This document shows, in pieces, positions 1 to 10,111 of a stretch of DNA of 64,000 bases. The notes beneath the pieces were generated by a model. The model worked only from the letters and a program-made list of their open reading frames with translations, had not been told where the DNA came from and searched no databases. Position 1 is the stretch's first letter; each line of letters begins with the position of its first letter. The position numbers and the translations under genes are program-made. The stretch comes from Chrysophaeum taylorii (lineage: Eukaryota > Sar > Pelagophyceae > Pelagomonadales > Pelagomonadaceae). The DNA lies in the NCBI GenBank assembly GCA_029834535.1, contig JAQMWT010000201.1:37014-101013 (forward strand). Direction: 5' to 3'.

Positions 1-1007
1 AGCGACAATGTACTGTTGTGCGCGATGCTCGACCCGAGCTTCGACTTGAAAAGAAACACCCAAACCAAGTTACCTACGGAAATTCCGATTTTTAGAGAGA
101 GCGATGTCCCGACAGCCCTCCGCATCTACAGTGCGGCTATTGCCCGTCATGCTGACGAGTTGTTGAAGTACGAGCATGACGAGCACGAGGAGCTGCGACT
201 TGCACACGAGCGTCGCGTCGAAGCCCAGCTCGAATTAACCATTGAAATGCGCGGTGGTGCCATGGCCGGGGTGCAGACGACGCCCAGAAAACGCCGCCGA
301 CGTGAGCGCCGCCAAAGCCCTGGCCTCACGGACGATGATTATGATGACGAGGAGGAGGACGAAGTGGCTGGGGTTGACGACGCCTTGGTGCAGGAGGCGC
401 TCGGAGGATATGACGACGACGATGACGTCAACCTGACTGAATATGATGATGGAAGCGAAGGCGGCGAGCCCATTGGGCACTCGACCTTTGTGCCACCGAC
501 ATCGAATTCGACAGAGCTGCGTCAGTGTAGTCCCCCTCTCACGTGTCATACTCATGAGAACAGCACACAGGCGTGAGAAGGAGAAGGAACTTTGCGCTTC
601 GCTTCGCGGCTCAAAGAAAGAGCTCGCACGCTATGTCGTCAGTGGCGTGTTTATGGAGGGCGTATTTCGGGCGGCCGTTGCAGACAAACCGCCGATCCAT
701 GTTGCAGGTCTGGCGGTCATGTAACGCTGTGCTCATTAACTCTTGCGACGTTGAGAGTCTCTTTAGTCTCGCAGGTCGGACGAACAGCGACCTTCGGTCG
801 AACATCGATCCATAATTCATGGAGGTCCAACTGTTTATTGCCCACAACTGGGATCAGCTCGATGTCGATCCCGATGCTATCTGGCAAGTGTACGAGGACT
901 TCCGGAAGAGAGGCTCGATGCCTCTCGCCAATGGTGTCGAGACCGACGATGAAATTGACCTCCGTGGAATCGACGGTGATGACGATTGTGGCGATTTGGA
1001 TGACTGA
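1..1007 (+). pseudogene. hAT-family transposase, C-terminal part, decayed
   Basis: The first frame enters from outside the window and reads SDNVLLCAMLDPSFDLKR, which resembles the 'LDPRFK' stretch in the late catalytic domain of hAT transposases. It continues to a stop at 574-576 through a basic and then Asp/Glu-rich linker. A second frame (573-815, continuing 819-1007 after an in-frame TAA at 813-815) reads DVESLFSLAGRTNSDLRS and then MEVQLFIAHNWDQLD. That is the hAT dimerisation region: 'S..E..FS.AG....RS.L.P' followed by the conserved helix. hAT enzymes are cut-and-paste DNA transposases with an RNase-H fold and a C-terminal dimerisation domain. The frame change and the stop show that this copy is dead. 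The last 37 codons (DFRKRGSMPLANGVETDDE and onward) are the unit amplified in the tandem array that follows. Confidence 0.75.
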
Positions 1008-1830
1008 GCCAGCTGCTCCTCCGTCGCCCCTCGGTCCTCCTCGGCCGCCCCTCGGTCCTCCTCGGACTTCCGGATGAGAGGCTCGATGCCTCTCGCCAGT
1101 GGTGTCGAGACGGACGATGAAATTGACCTCCGTGGAATCGACGGTGATGGCGATTGTGGCGATTTGGATGACGAAGCCAGCTGCTCCTCCGTCGCCCCTC
1201 GGTCCTCCTCGGACTTCCGGAAGAGAGGCTCGATGCCTCTCGCCAATGGTGTCGAGACCGACGATGAAATTGACCTCCGTGGAATCGACGGTGATGGCGA
1301 TTGTGGCGATTTGGATGACTGAGCCAGCTGTTCCTCAGCCGCCCCTCGGTCCTCCTCGGACTTCCGGAAGAGAGGCTCGATGCCTCTCGCCAATGGTGTC
1401 GAGACCGACGATGAAATTGACCTCCGTGGAATCGACGGTGATGACGATTGTGGCGATTTGGATGACTGAGCAAGCTGCTCCTCAGCCGCCCCTCGGTCCT
1501 CCTCGGCCGCCCCTCGGTCCTCCTCGGACTTCCGGATGAGAGGCTCGATGCCTCTCGCCAATGGTGTCGAGACCGACGATGAAATTGACCTCCGTGGAAT
1601 CGACGGTGATGGCGATTGTGGCGATTTGGATGACTGAGCCAGCTGTTCCTCAGCCGCCCCTCGGTCCTCCTCGGCCGCCCCTCGGTCCTCCTCGGACTTC
1701 CGGAAGAGAGGCTCGATGCCTCTCGCCAATGGTGTCGAGACCGACGATGAAATTGACCTCCGTGGAATCGACGGTAATGACGATTGTGGCGATTTGGATG
1801 ACTGAGCCAGCTGCTCCTCAGCCGCTCCTC
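898..1830. repeat. 147/168-bp tandem array derived from the hAT tail
   Basis: The phrase gaggctcgatgcctctcgcc starts at 910, 1078, 1225, 1372, 1540 and 1708. The periods are therefore 168, 147, 147, 168 and 168 bp. The difference is one 21-bp sub-unit (gccgcccctcggtcctcctcg), present once or twice per unit; 147 is 7 x 21 and 168 is 8 x 21. Each unit repeats the hAT C-terminal codons and a C/T-rich spacer. All lengths are multiples of three, so several frames stay open on both strands, including a 291-codon minus-strand frame. I do not regard any of these frames as a gene. Confidence 0.9.
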
Positions 1831-1834
1831 GGTC

Positions 1835-2275
1835 CTCCTCGGCCGCCCCTCGGTCCTCCGGGCGGTCCTCCTCGGCCGACCCTCGGTCCTCCGGAAGTCG
1901 TCGGTACTCCTCGGCCGCCCCTCGGCCTCCTTGAGTCCTCGGTCCTCCTTGAGTCCTCGGTCCTCCGGGAGTCCTCGGTCCTCCTCGAGTCCTCGGTCCT
2001 CCGGGAGTCCTCGGTCCTCCTCGAGTCCTCGGTCCTCCTCGAGTCCTCGGTCCTCCGGGAGTCCTCGGTCCTCCTTTAGTCCTCGGTCCTCCTTAAGTCC
2101 TCGGTCCTCCGGGTGTCCTCGGTCCTCCGGGTGTCCTCGGTCCTCCGAGGGTCCTAGTCCTCGGTGGTCCTAAGTCCGTGGGGGTTCCTGGTCCTAAGTC
2201 CGTGTGGGGTCCTGGTCCTCGTCGAGTTTGGTCCTTGGTCCTCACTTTGGTCCGTGGTCCTGTTTGGTGACTGCG
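1835..2275. repeat. 18-bp C/T-rich minisatellite and degenerate border
   Basis: Variants of gagtcctcggtcctcctt and gagtcctcggtcctccgg follow one another about every 18 bp from about 1,931 to 2,160. On both sides they shade into looser 'cctcggtcctcc' sequence. The core word is the same as in the 21-bp spacer of the preceding array, so this looks like secondary expansion of that spacer. It ends where gypsy copy A begins. Confidence 0.85.
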
Positions 2276-2280
2276 AGGAA

Positions 2281-5149
2281 GAGCGCAGCTTGATTGCCCA
2301 AGAAATCGCGGCGCAGGTCGAAGAGGCGGCGACGGCTCGACTCGAAACCGCCACCCGCGAGGAGAAGGAAGCCCTTCAGAACGAGATCCGACGCGCTCGC
2401 GAGGATGCGGAGCACGCTCGCGAAGCCGCTGCGACCGATATCCAAGATCTCCGGGAGGAATCGCGCTCGCTCAAGACGCGTCGAGAGAAGCGAGCACAAC
2501 CGCCGCGACCCGAATCGCCCCGCGAATCGGATCGCGAAGGATCCGACTCCGAGCCGCCGAGCAGCGAACCGCCGATCCGACGCACGGAGCAGGCGAGTCG
2601 CCCGCGAGCCCAAGAGGAAGAGAAGGAGCCCACGGAGGCCGACAAGATCGTCGACGCGCTAAAGAGGGCCGCGACGGGTCAAGGGCCATCCACCGCCCTC
2701 GAGGATACGAGGACGCGGCCGCACCGAGGCACCGACGCCTCAAGTTGGGGATGATCAAGCTGGACATCGAGGGCAAGGACCAGCGGCAGTTCGATCACGA
2801 GGCCGCCCTCATCGTCGGTGAGTTATCGAAGGACCATTATTCCACCAACTCGCTGTCGTTCGGCCTGACGACGTGCGCCAGGCCGTGCTACCGACGTTGG
2901 AGGAAGGACGAATGGCGGCAGAGGCATTGTGCACTTCGCTCGGCCACCCCGTGTCGTTTTATCTGCAATTCCACGCCGACAGCAAGACGCCGTGCAAGGA
3001 ACAGACCCGGCAGCTTCGCGACCTGACCCTTTCCCACGTCAAGCGCATCCTCCAGCAGCGCCGCCAAGCCTGCCGACCCGCGCCTCGACCCGAGGAAGCG
3101 CTCCACAAGGTCCGGAATATCACGCAAGTCACCACGCCGAAGAAGGAGGGCGAATCTTGGGTCCTGACCTACCTCGAGTCGCTGTAGAAGGAGGCTACGG
3201 CCTATACAGCGCGGACGGGAACGTCGATGGATAGCATCGAGATGATTCACCAAATGATCGCCGGACTGGCATCGACGACGCTGCAGCAAAAGATCCGCAC
3301 CGCGCGATGCGATCAGCCCAACCAGTACAACACCTTCGCTGAAGTCCAAAGCCTGATCCTCCGGCACGAGATCCAGTTCGACGCGTGGCAGAAGGCGCAC
3401 CCCGGCAAGACCACCAACCCACCGCCGCGCGAACCGCGCGACCGCAGGAAACCCGGCGCATACGCGACGCTGCAGAAAGAGCCCGAGGTGGACGCGGACC
3501 CGAGGCCCAGCATGCGAGAGAAAGACGCCTGGCTGCGGGAGATGTGCGACAGCGGACATTTCCACGTCGATCATACGCGAAACGAGGATGGTTCCCTCTG
3601 ATGCCCTCACCCGAACGCTTATAGGCAGGCGATGAAAGCGCGACGACGGCAGGGACAAGAAACAATCCCTCACGTAGTCTGGAAGAAAGCACAAAAAACC
3701 GCACGAGCCAACGGCGACCAACGACCGCCGGCGAATGCGAACGCCACCGCGTCGTCGAATGCTGGCGCCGTGCAGGCCAACCAGATTGAGGCGATCGTTG
3801 AGCGCGCGCTCGCAGCTCGAAACTCCTCGAGCTCGAGTACGCAATCGTCGATGGATTACGCCGGGTCTTTCTTTGGACCTCAATCGAGCGACGGCGCATC
3901 CGGATGTTCCGTCTCCGACGCCACGCTCCTCGGATCGGCCAGCAGCGCGGACGGAGAGTTTTTCGGAGCCTTGCGGCCGTCCTCCGTGCTCCCAGCGACA
4001 CCATCGAGAGACCCGCCGCCGAAACCATGCGCGCTGGCCGCCCCGGCTGACCCGACGTTCGACTCCACGACGGCTCTCGACGTGGTCCCTGAGGACGAGC
4101 TGGACAAACTGCAAGCGGAGACCACTATCGCACAGGCAAAGCTCGCCTTGCTAGGAGTCCCGCTCCGGAACGAAGAGAACGCCGGGCTCCCCGAGACCGA
4201 CGTCGACTCCGAGCCGGTGGTCGACCCGCGATCACTCACCGCCCAGGCGCCTGATAACGGTCGGCCCGGTCAAGAGGAGAACGCGCTATCGCTTCTGGCT
4301 AAGCCAGGACTCCGAAACATCGAGGACATCCAGTGGGGACCGCACGAGTCGGACGCAACACCCTCGGACGTCAACGACGACGCCGAAGACTCGAGTTCGC
4401 GCACTCAGGAGGCAGATGTGGCCTGTCGCATTAGCGGCGCAACCGCGGAAGTCCCGCGCGACTCGGACGCCGACGGCCCCGACCTCATCGAGGACACATC
4501 CGACGGTGATGACGACTCCGACTCGGGAACGGAAGCGACCGATGAGCACCCGTCTGACTCCGACAGCGACGATGACAGCGACGACGATTCCGACCCCGAC
4601 GCTAACCGAACGGGATCACCGGAGGCAAATCCACTCGCCGCCGATGACGAACTCCCCGACCTCATCGACGATGACACCGATTCGGGAGCGGCAGTTCGGA
4701 CGAACGGGAAAGTCAACCCGGAGAATTGTTCCATGCCCCATTCAGTCATCCGCAAGGACCCGAAACCGCCACAGCAAAAACAGACGCCCTTCTCCAAGCA
4801 TTCGCGGACCCGCGCCGACAAAACCCCACGGATGCGGACGGCGACGCGCCCGACCGAAACGACCATGACGACGACGGCAGCACGCCCGCGAACGATATCA
4901 ACCCCGATTCGACGTCGAGGGCGACGCCGCACTCTCCCCAAGGGGGTACCCGCCGCGGACTCGGCCGCGATGTCGGCAGCGGAAACCGCGAGTCGCCACC
5001 AGTCGAGAAACCCGCCCAGAAACCGAACACGCCGGAACCGGGAGGATCAGAACAAACAGCCGAAACCGACAGGGGACCCCCGCGCAAAGCTCGGGAAGAG
5101 AGAAGCATCGAGGAAGTTCACGGATCGAAAGCGCCCCGCACGCAGTTAA
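2281..5149 (+). pseudogene. gag: gypsy gag (copy A): coiled coil, capsid region, acidic tail
   Basis: The N-terminal part (2,281-2,754) is an Arg/Glu/Ala-rich coiled coil. Copy B has the same kind of N-terminus, followed by the shared stretch 'I.G.DQRQ...AA....LA.DHYS'. The frame is then broken between about 2,755 and 3,220. It resumes at 3,227 with MDSIEMIHQMIAGLAS, matching copy B's capsid-like 'DILDQLISGL'. The frame 3,227-3,601 ends in a TGA at 3,599-3,601 inside a short Cys/His segment (CDSGHFHVDH, then CPHPNAY after the stop). Copy B has C..H..C..C there without a stop. The same frame then stays open to 5,149 as an Asp/Ser-rich acidic tail that turns Arg/Lys-rich. Gag would form the particle and bind RNA. 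Frames between 5,150 and 5,620 are degenerate continuation with no recognisable domain. Confidence 0.7.
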
Positions 5150-5618
5150 GAAGCGCCAGATTAAGACCTCCGCGCCGAGGGTCGGGGATGTGGACGAGAG
5201 TCAAGCGGCTCTGGAACAAGAAGAGTCCAGAGCGAACCGACCCCCCGGCACGAAACCGAAACAAGACCCCCGACGGTGGCAGTGTCCCCCTTTTCCAAAA
5301 CGAAGAGAAGCCAACCGGCAAGGAGCCCGAGCCACCCGAATAACGACACGAGCATCGGAAAGGCGAGGAACGAAGATTCCCCGACTTCCCGGGTCGAGAG
5401 CGCGAAGAAAGAGGCCGTCGGTTGCAACGGAGAATCCAAGAGCTACCCGCCGATCCGCGAACGCGCCGACAGAGCTGGTGGTCGAGAGCTCGCCGAGTCT
5501 TCGCGGGACGCGCGCACGTATAGATGCCGATGGCAGGAACCGAGGACGAAGCCATGTGCATGCACTCCTCTTTCGCTTCCATCAACGCCGAAACGACCGA
5601 CAGAGACCTGCGTGTCCT

Positions 5619-6124
5619 TAACTGCCTGGAAGCGGTAGCCTGACGTTCATGCCCATCCACGTGTTCAATAGCCGGGCGACTCATCGTATGCCACGGTGAT
5701 CGGTGTGGACGGAATGGCCGACGTCACCTACATCTGTCGCGACCTCGCACGCCTAATGCGAAGGCGAGGGATGTTGCTGGATAGCGGCAAGCTGCCTTTC
5801 GAGCGAACGCTCTTCGGATCGGGAAAGAACACGACCTCGATTTCAGAGTGGATCGCCCTGCGAGTATCCGTTTCGGACGAAATGGCCGTACCGGTAGTCG
5901 CAATCGTGGCAGACACCAACAAACAATTTCTGCTGGGAGCCCGCGACATTCGAGCCTTGGGCGCTGTCGTGGATTATCCCCGATACGAATCTCCTTCTCG
6001 CGATCCCAAACAGTTTCCCGATGATGAAGCTCCCGAAGGTGGGGAAATCGTTCGGTCACCCGCCATTCTTTATCGGGCAGCGTACGAAAGACACCCTATT
6101 GTAGCGCCGATTTGCGGTTTTTGA
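5619..6124 (+). pseudogene. retropepsin-like aspartic protease (gypsy copy A)
   Basis: The frame from 5,696 carries IGVDGMADVTYICRD (flap side) and VPVVAIVADTNKQFLLGARD. The last part is the hydrophobic strand with LLG that marks the second half of a retropepsin. Just upstream at 5,619-5,690 the counterpart of copy D's DTGTLTFIVGHIY is present as SGSLTFMPIHVFN, but reaching it needs a frame change exactly where the catalytic Asp should be. The protease would cut the Gag-Pol polyprotein. By my reading this copy is inactivated at its active site. It lies directly upstream of the methyltransferase frame (9 bp apart). Confidence 0.7.
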
Positions 6125-6133
6125 GGGCAAGCG

Positions 6134-7543
6134 ATGACGCAGAGTCGGAGTCAAGGTGGCAAGAGAGCTCTGCCATCACTGCTCGCTGAAGAGGATCTCC
6201 TCTCGCTGCCTCCTCAGCGAGCTTCGGCCGCCGTAACCTTGGCCGAGGACCCGTCTATGTCGAGTAACGACCCGAAAACGTCCGCGCCCGAGATCCGAGC
6301 GTTCGCAACCGGCTCCCAGCGCATCGACCCCGGTCGAACCCACAACATCCCGGTCAAGCTGAGTAAAGCGCTGAAGCCCGGAGAAGCCATCGTCGCCACC
6401 GCGCCAAGCCTGGATCACCTCGGCGTCGTCGCCGGGACCTGCTCGACGTGTGACCGCTCCGACCCGACCGCGGCCGCAGTGGCCGTGTCGTCGATGGACG
6501 ACACGCCGATGTCGATCATCCCAGGTCAAGAGCTCGCGCGGGGGGAAATCATCAACTGCCAAGAAGAAGTTCAGGTGACAACCCCATTGCCAAGCGCCGA
6601 CCCGGGAAACGCGCACGAGAGCGAGCCCGAGTGCACGGCCTCCTTCACGGTCTCGGTCACTAGTTACCCAAATCCAGACCCCGGAGAACTAGACGGTCAG
6701 GCATTTCGAACGTCTTCAATCAAGCCGCGTCTGGAAGCGCCGAAGGCGCAGTCGCAAGAACCGCCGAAATCCCGGGCCGCCGAACAAGCGATCATCGACA
6801 AGCACCAGGCGCTCTCCTGGATCCCGGAGAACGTGACGCCCGTCGTGATGTCCTTCGGCGGGATCGGAGGTGGCACACAGGGTATCTGTCGGACCAATGA
6901 ATGGTTCGGAACCGCGTACAAGGTCGTGCTCGTCATCGACGCATCCGACACCGCCAAAGAAGTCCATGAGAGAAACTCCCCAGGAGTAAATGTCGTCCAG
7001 CACACCCTCGGCGGTCGGTATGAAAAGGTCTTATCTCTGGTCAAAGGTTACCTGCCTGAAAGCCGATGGCCCACAGCACTTTTTGTTGGCTCGCCACCAT
7101 GCGTAGATTCCGCCTTGTGCAACCTTACGGCCCGCGACGCCGGGAAAGGGGTCTCCGCGACCAACTGGACTATCAAGCTTTTCCAGCTCTCCGGAGTCGG
7201 ACGCTGGATCATCGAGCAGGAACCTTCCATCCGCTCGAAAATCACGCTGCGGCAAGGTTTCATCACCGTCGTCGATCTATGGACGACGACGCCGGACCTC
7301 ATGAGTACCCGTCGGCGCATGATCATCACGAGCTGGCCTCTTCAGCTCATCCGACGTCCCAAAACGTGCGGCACTATTCAGGATACCTTCGCCGCCAAAC
7401 TCGGACTCGACCCTTCGCAGCCTCTCATCCAGCGCAACAACTTTGGATGCACGCGAGATGCCGCGGCACCGATATACACCATCACGCGGAACGCGGTGCG
7501 AACAGGACCCACGCCTTCGGACACCAATGCGCTCAGACTATAG
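6134..7543 (+). CDS. retrotransposon-encoded C5-cytosine methyltransferase-like protein (copy A)
   Basis: 469 codons. Residues 1-230 are a linker also found in copies B and D (for example PGRT, the 'D.LGVV.G.CS' stretch, and 'G.....GEII'). Residues 235-400 carry the order expected of a C5-methyltransferase: VVMSFGGIGGGTQG (motif I, SAM loop, residues 237-250), VVLVIDASDTAKEVHERN (motif II, Asp269), FVGSPPCVDSALC (motif IV, catalytic Cys323), IIEQE (359-363, in place of ENV) and STRRRMIITSW (motif VIII, 391-401). Known family members flip cytosine out and attack C6 with the motif IV Cys. Expected substrate is DNA cytosine, but activity is not shown. The frame ends at a TAG (7,541-7,543), and the same frame continues open to 8,074. 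Alternative: a degenerate non-catalytic Rossmann domain; the conserved PPC in all copies argues against this. Confidence 0.8.
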   Translation: MTQSRSQGGKRALPSLLAEEDLLSLPPQRASAAVTLAEDPSMSSNDPKTSAPEIRAFATGSQRIDPGRTHNIPVKLSKALKPGEAIVATAPSLDHLGVVAGTCSTCDRSDPTAAAVAVSSMDDTPMSIIPGQELARGEIINCQEEVQVTTPLPSADPGNAHESEPECTASFTVSVTSYPNPDPGELDGQAFRTSSIKPRLEAPKAQSQEPPKSRAAEQAIIDKHQALSWIPENVTPVVMSFGGIGGGTQGICRTNEWFGTAYKVVLVIDASDTAKEVHERNSPGVNVVQHTLGGRYEKVLSLVKGYLPESRWPTALFVGSPPCVDSALCNLTARDAGKGVSATNWTIKLFQLSGVGRWIIEQEPSIRSKITLRQGFITVVDLWTTTPDLMSTRRRMIITSWPLQLIRRPKTCGTIQDTFAAKLGLDPSQPLIQRNNFGCTRDAAAPIYTITRNAVRTGPTPSDTNALRL

Positions 7544-8074
7544 ATGCTCGCGGAGGCTCCCACGATGCCGCGCGATCTCGCATGGGGTAAACTCACCGTC
7601 ACGGACCGAATGAAGCATCTAGCAGCCGTGATACCCCCGTCCGCCATGGCGTACATAGTCCTCGACGCCCACAACGCGTTGCGACCCACGCTCCGCAACA
7701 TCGGAATCGCGCGCCCGAACGTAGTCGCACCCACCGACGCACCTTCCGAAACATACATCATCGAGCGCGCCCCCTCCGACCACACCCGCACTGGAGTCAC
7801 CGCACCCGACCCTCGGAGCGCCCTCGTGAAGGTTTCGACTCGCGTAATCCGCTGGGTGCCCAACCGCGACCTCCAGAACAAAGCGAAATGGCAACCGCCG
7901 GATCTTCATTTGACCCCTCCGAAGCCCGCTGCATCAGGGACGATGCACTCATCTTCCCAAAGGGGTACCCGCGCGAACAAAAACGACGCAATCTCGAAGG
8001 CGAACCGAGGTTTGACGAAAAACCAAGGAACCAACAGGCGACAAGGCCAAAGAGCCCGTCCGGTTCAAGTATGA
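7544..8074 (+). pseudogene. post-methyltransferase segment of gypsy polyprotein (copy A)
   Basis: This is the same frame as the methyltransferase, after one TAG. It is alignable with copies B and D: 'DRMKHLAAVIPPSAMAYI', then the pattern 'D.HN', and 'RV..W......Q....W.PP'. Copies B and D have sense codons where copy A has the TAG, so the stop is most simply a mutation. No known domain is recognised. The position suggests a linker, or the target-recognition and C-terminal end of the methyltransferase, before RT begins at about 8,090. Confidence 0.55.
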
Positions 8075-8087
8075 GGAACGGTTTCAC

Positions 8088-9761
8088 GTGCCATGGAAAA
8101 ACGCACCAAGGGACAAAGACGGCGCGCCGCGACCGCAACATCCCAACCATCTGAAAGATAACGAGGCCATAATCGTCAAGAACCCCACGAAGGAAGAAGT
8201 GGACAAGGTAGTCGACGAGCTAGGCATACCGAACAACTCACACTTGGACGAGGATGCCAAACTCATGTTGGCGCACTGCGTTCGATACTCTTGGGCCTTC
8301 TTCGGTCCCATCGCGAAGCCCGGGGACCCTCGACCGGTGTCCCTCCGATTTAAACGCGGACCCAACACCCGTCGAGATGTCGCCGTACCGACTCGCTCCA
8401 GCCAAGATCGAATACCTTCGCAAGCAGATTTCCGAATGGCGCCGAGACGGAGTCGTAAGACCCGCCAACTCCCCTCGGGGGTTCCCGATCTTGATGCTTC
8501 CGAAGAAAGGGGCAGAGCTCGGGACATCTAACGCTCTACGCGCGGCCGTCGACTCACGTCCGCTCAACGACCAGGTGGTTGAAGACAGAGGGCCGAACGC
8601 GCCGCAAGAGGACGCCATAGCGTTCCGGGCCGGCCGAAAGTACAGGACGCCGATACCGTACCACGCCCAAGCGAACCCCGCGGAGCAAGTCAATCGACTC
8701 TTCAAAGCGTTCCTCCGGGCCTGCCTCGAGGGTCACAGCATCACCGACTGGCCGGCCTTCGTCCGGTACGTGTCGTTTTGCTACAACCGAGAGTGCATCC
8801 CCGGCACGCAAATCTTCCCATTCGTGTTGCGCCTGAGCCGGCTGCCGATGTTGCCCACGGACTACACCTTGTTGGTTCAGCCTAACCCCGTTCTGCCGCG
8901 ACCCCGATCCGACGCGTTGCTGGAAGTCAAGCAGAGCTTCCAGTATTACTCGAAAGTAGTCGTCGAGGCACACGAGCATGCCAAAAAGACGCAGAAACTC
9001 GCTTACGACACCGAGCACGTTGATGTCGAACACAATGTCAATTCGCACGTGTTACTGTACATTCCACAGTCCCTTAACAAGTTGCGACCGGAGTGGCGCG
9101 GCCCCTTCCTCATCACCGAGCGTCTGTCGCCCGTTTCGTACAAGATCCGATCGGTTTACGGAGCCGCCGAAGAGCGAATCGTGTCAGTCCAACAGATCAC
9201 CCCAATGTCGATGCCTCCCACGCTCGATGCCACGATCCGTCGTCCGAGCCCCAGATTCCGCGATGAGTACGAGCGCGGCAAGCTCGCCATCTTCCGCATC
9301 CCGTCGGCCCGAGACCCCGATTGGCGCAAGAAGCTCCACGTCGCCGAGGTTTTCGAGGATTATGATGATGTTCAGGACCGAGTCGCCCTCCACTTTTACT
9401 CCGATCTGGGCCCGCGCGACGACCCATCGTATTTCGACCCGACCTCCCCGCTCGAAGGTCGCACGCTGAGCCCGGAATTCAAGACGGCACTCGGTCGCAG
9501 CTTCACCCGCGCCGAGAAATTAACACCTCAGTACACGCCTTGCGTTACCGACTTCGCCCCGGACGAGATCGACGTCCTGGTTCCCCGGTTCAAGCTCCAG
9601 TGGAAACCAGTTCCTCCTCCGATCGTCCAGCGCGTTAAACATATTCTCGCGCATCGCGCGCGCCGAGAACAAGAACAACTCCAAGCTCAACAACGCGCTC
9701 ATCAGACGCGCGCTCAAGTCCCGTCCCCCGACGGTCCGCGCCGAAACTCTCGTCGGTCGTA
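8088..9761 (+). pseudogene. pol: RT N-terminus fused to integrase C-terminus and tail (copy A)
   Basis: The frame 8,088-8,531 begins with the conserved RT lead-in (FHVPWKNAPRDKDGAPRPQH). A frameshift near 8,350 moves it to the frame 8,254-9,930: PYRLAPAKIEYLRKQISEWR, LMLPKKGAELGTSNALRAAV and LNDQVV (RT fingers). At about 8,585 it switches abruptly to integrase (IPYHAQANPAEQVNR, containing the third catalytic residue Glu). The YxDD palm, RNase H and the first two integrase acidic residues are missing. The tail (VFRIP or IFRIP, 'DWRKK.HVAEVFEDYDD', 'VALHFYSDLGP') is shared with copies B and C. The frame reads into the LTR of copy B and ends at 9,930, so the original stop is lost. Confidence 0.8.
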
Positions 9762-10081
9762 TGGCGGCACAGAAAAACCATCCCGACCCCCTGGTGACAA
9801 AGGGGGTACTCACCGACTCGTCCTAGACCTCACTGAACGAGGAAAACACGGACTCGGGGTCGGGTATGCTCGCCACACACCTTGCTCACGCTCACCAAGC
9901 CTCTCAACAAGATGGAGAGATGGTATATGATAGCAAGAATGCTACAAGAATACTGCAAGAATGCTTATCACAAGAGAGAGGTATGATGTCACTAGGAAGG
10001 TAGGGAAAGCCGTCCCGTTGAACGGGTATTAAGCCTCGAGAAAGGGAGGGTAAGCCCTAGCGGTCAGGAGTTGCCGCCACA
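9762..10081 (-). repeat. 3' LTR of gypsy copy B
   Basis: A 320-bp direct repeat of 19,352-19,643. On the plus strand it begins TGGCGGCACAG and ends GTTGCCGCCACA, so in element orientation it starts TGTGGCGGCAA and ends TGTGCCGCCA, with the usual TG...CA ends. In element orientation the bases just upstream are AGGGGAGTCC, a plausible short polypurine tract. Related LTRs lie at 41,668-41,916 (truncated) and 42,479-42,799. Confidence 0.8.
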
Positions 10082-10111
10082 GGACTCCCCTGGTGAGAAC
10101 ACGAGCTGCCC

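Larger units (their letters stand above)
2276..9761 (+). mobile_element. Ty3/gypsy element with methyltransferase, copy A (5'-truncated, internally deleted)
   Basis: Domains in order: gag coiled coil and capsid-like region (2,281-3,601), acidic gag tail (to 5,149), retropepsin (5,619-6,124), linker and C5-methyltransferase (6,134-7,543), post-methyltransferase segment (7,544-8,074), N-terminal RT (8,088-8,590) fused to the end of the integrase and its C-terminal tail (to about 9,760). The deletion removes the RT active site, RNase H and the integrase HHCC and first catalytic Asp. No 5' LTR is present, because the element abuts the minisatellite at about 2,276. Its 3' end runs directly into the LTR of copy B at 9,762. 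This copy is more GC-rich than copies B, C and D, so it may belong to a different subfamily. Confidence 0.85.

Noticed and set aside
854-1729. 291-codon minus-strand ORF over the tandem array
   Set aside because: Repeat units are multiples of three and lack stops in several frames; the plus strand carries the recognisable hAT tail.
1835-2275. CRISPR-like array
   Set aside because: Units are contiguous without unique spacers, and the DNA is eukaryotic.
2888-4114. 408-codon minus-strand ORF opposite gag
   Set aside because: GC-rich shadow of the plus-strand gag frame, Arg-rich without any domain.
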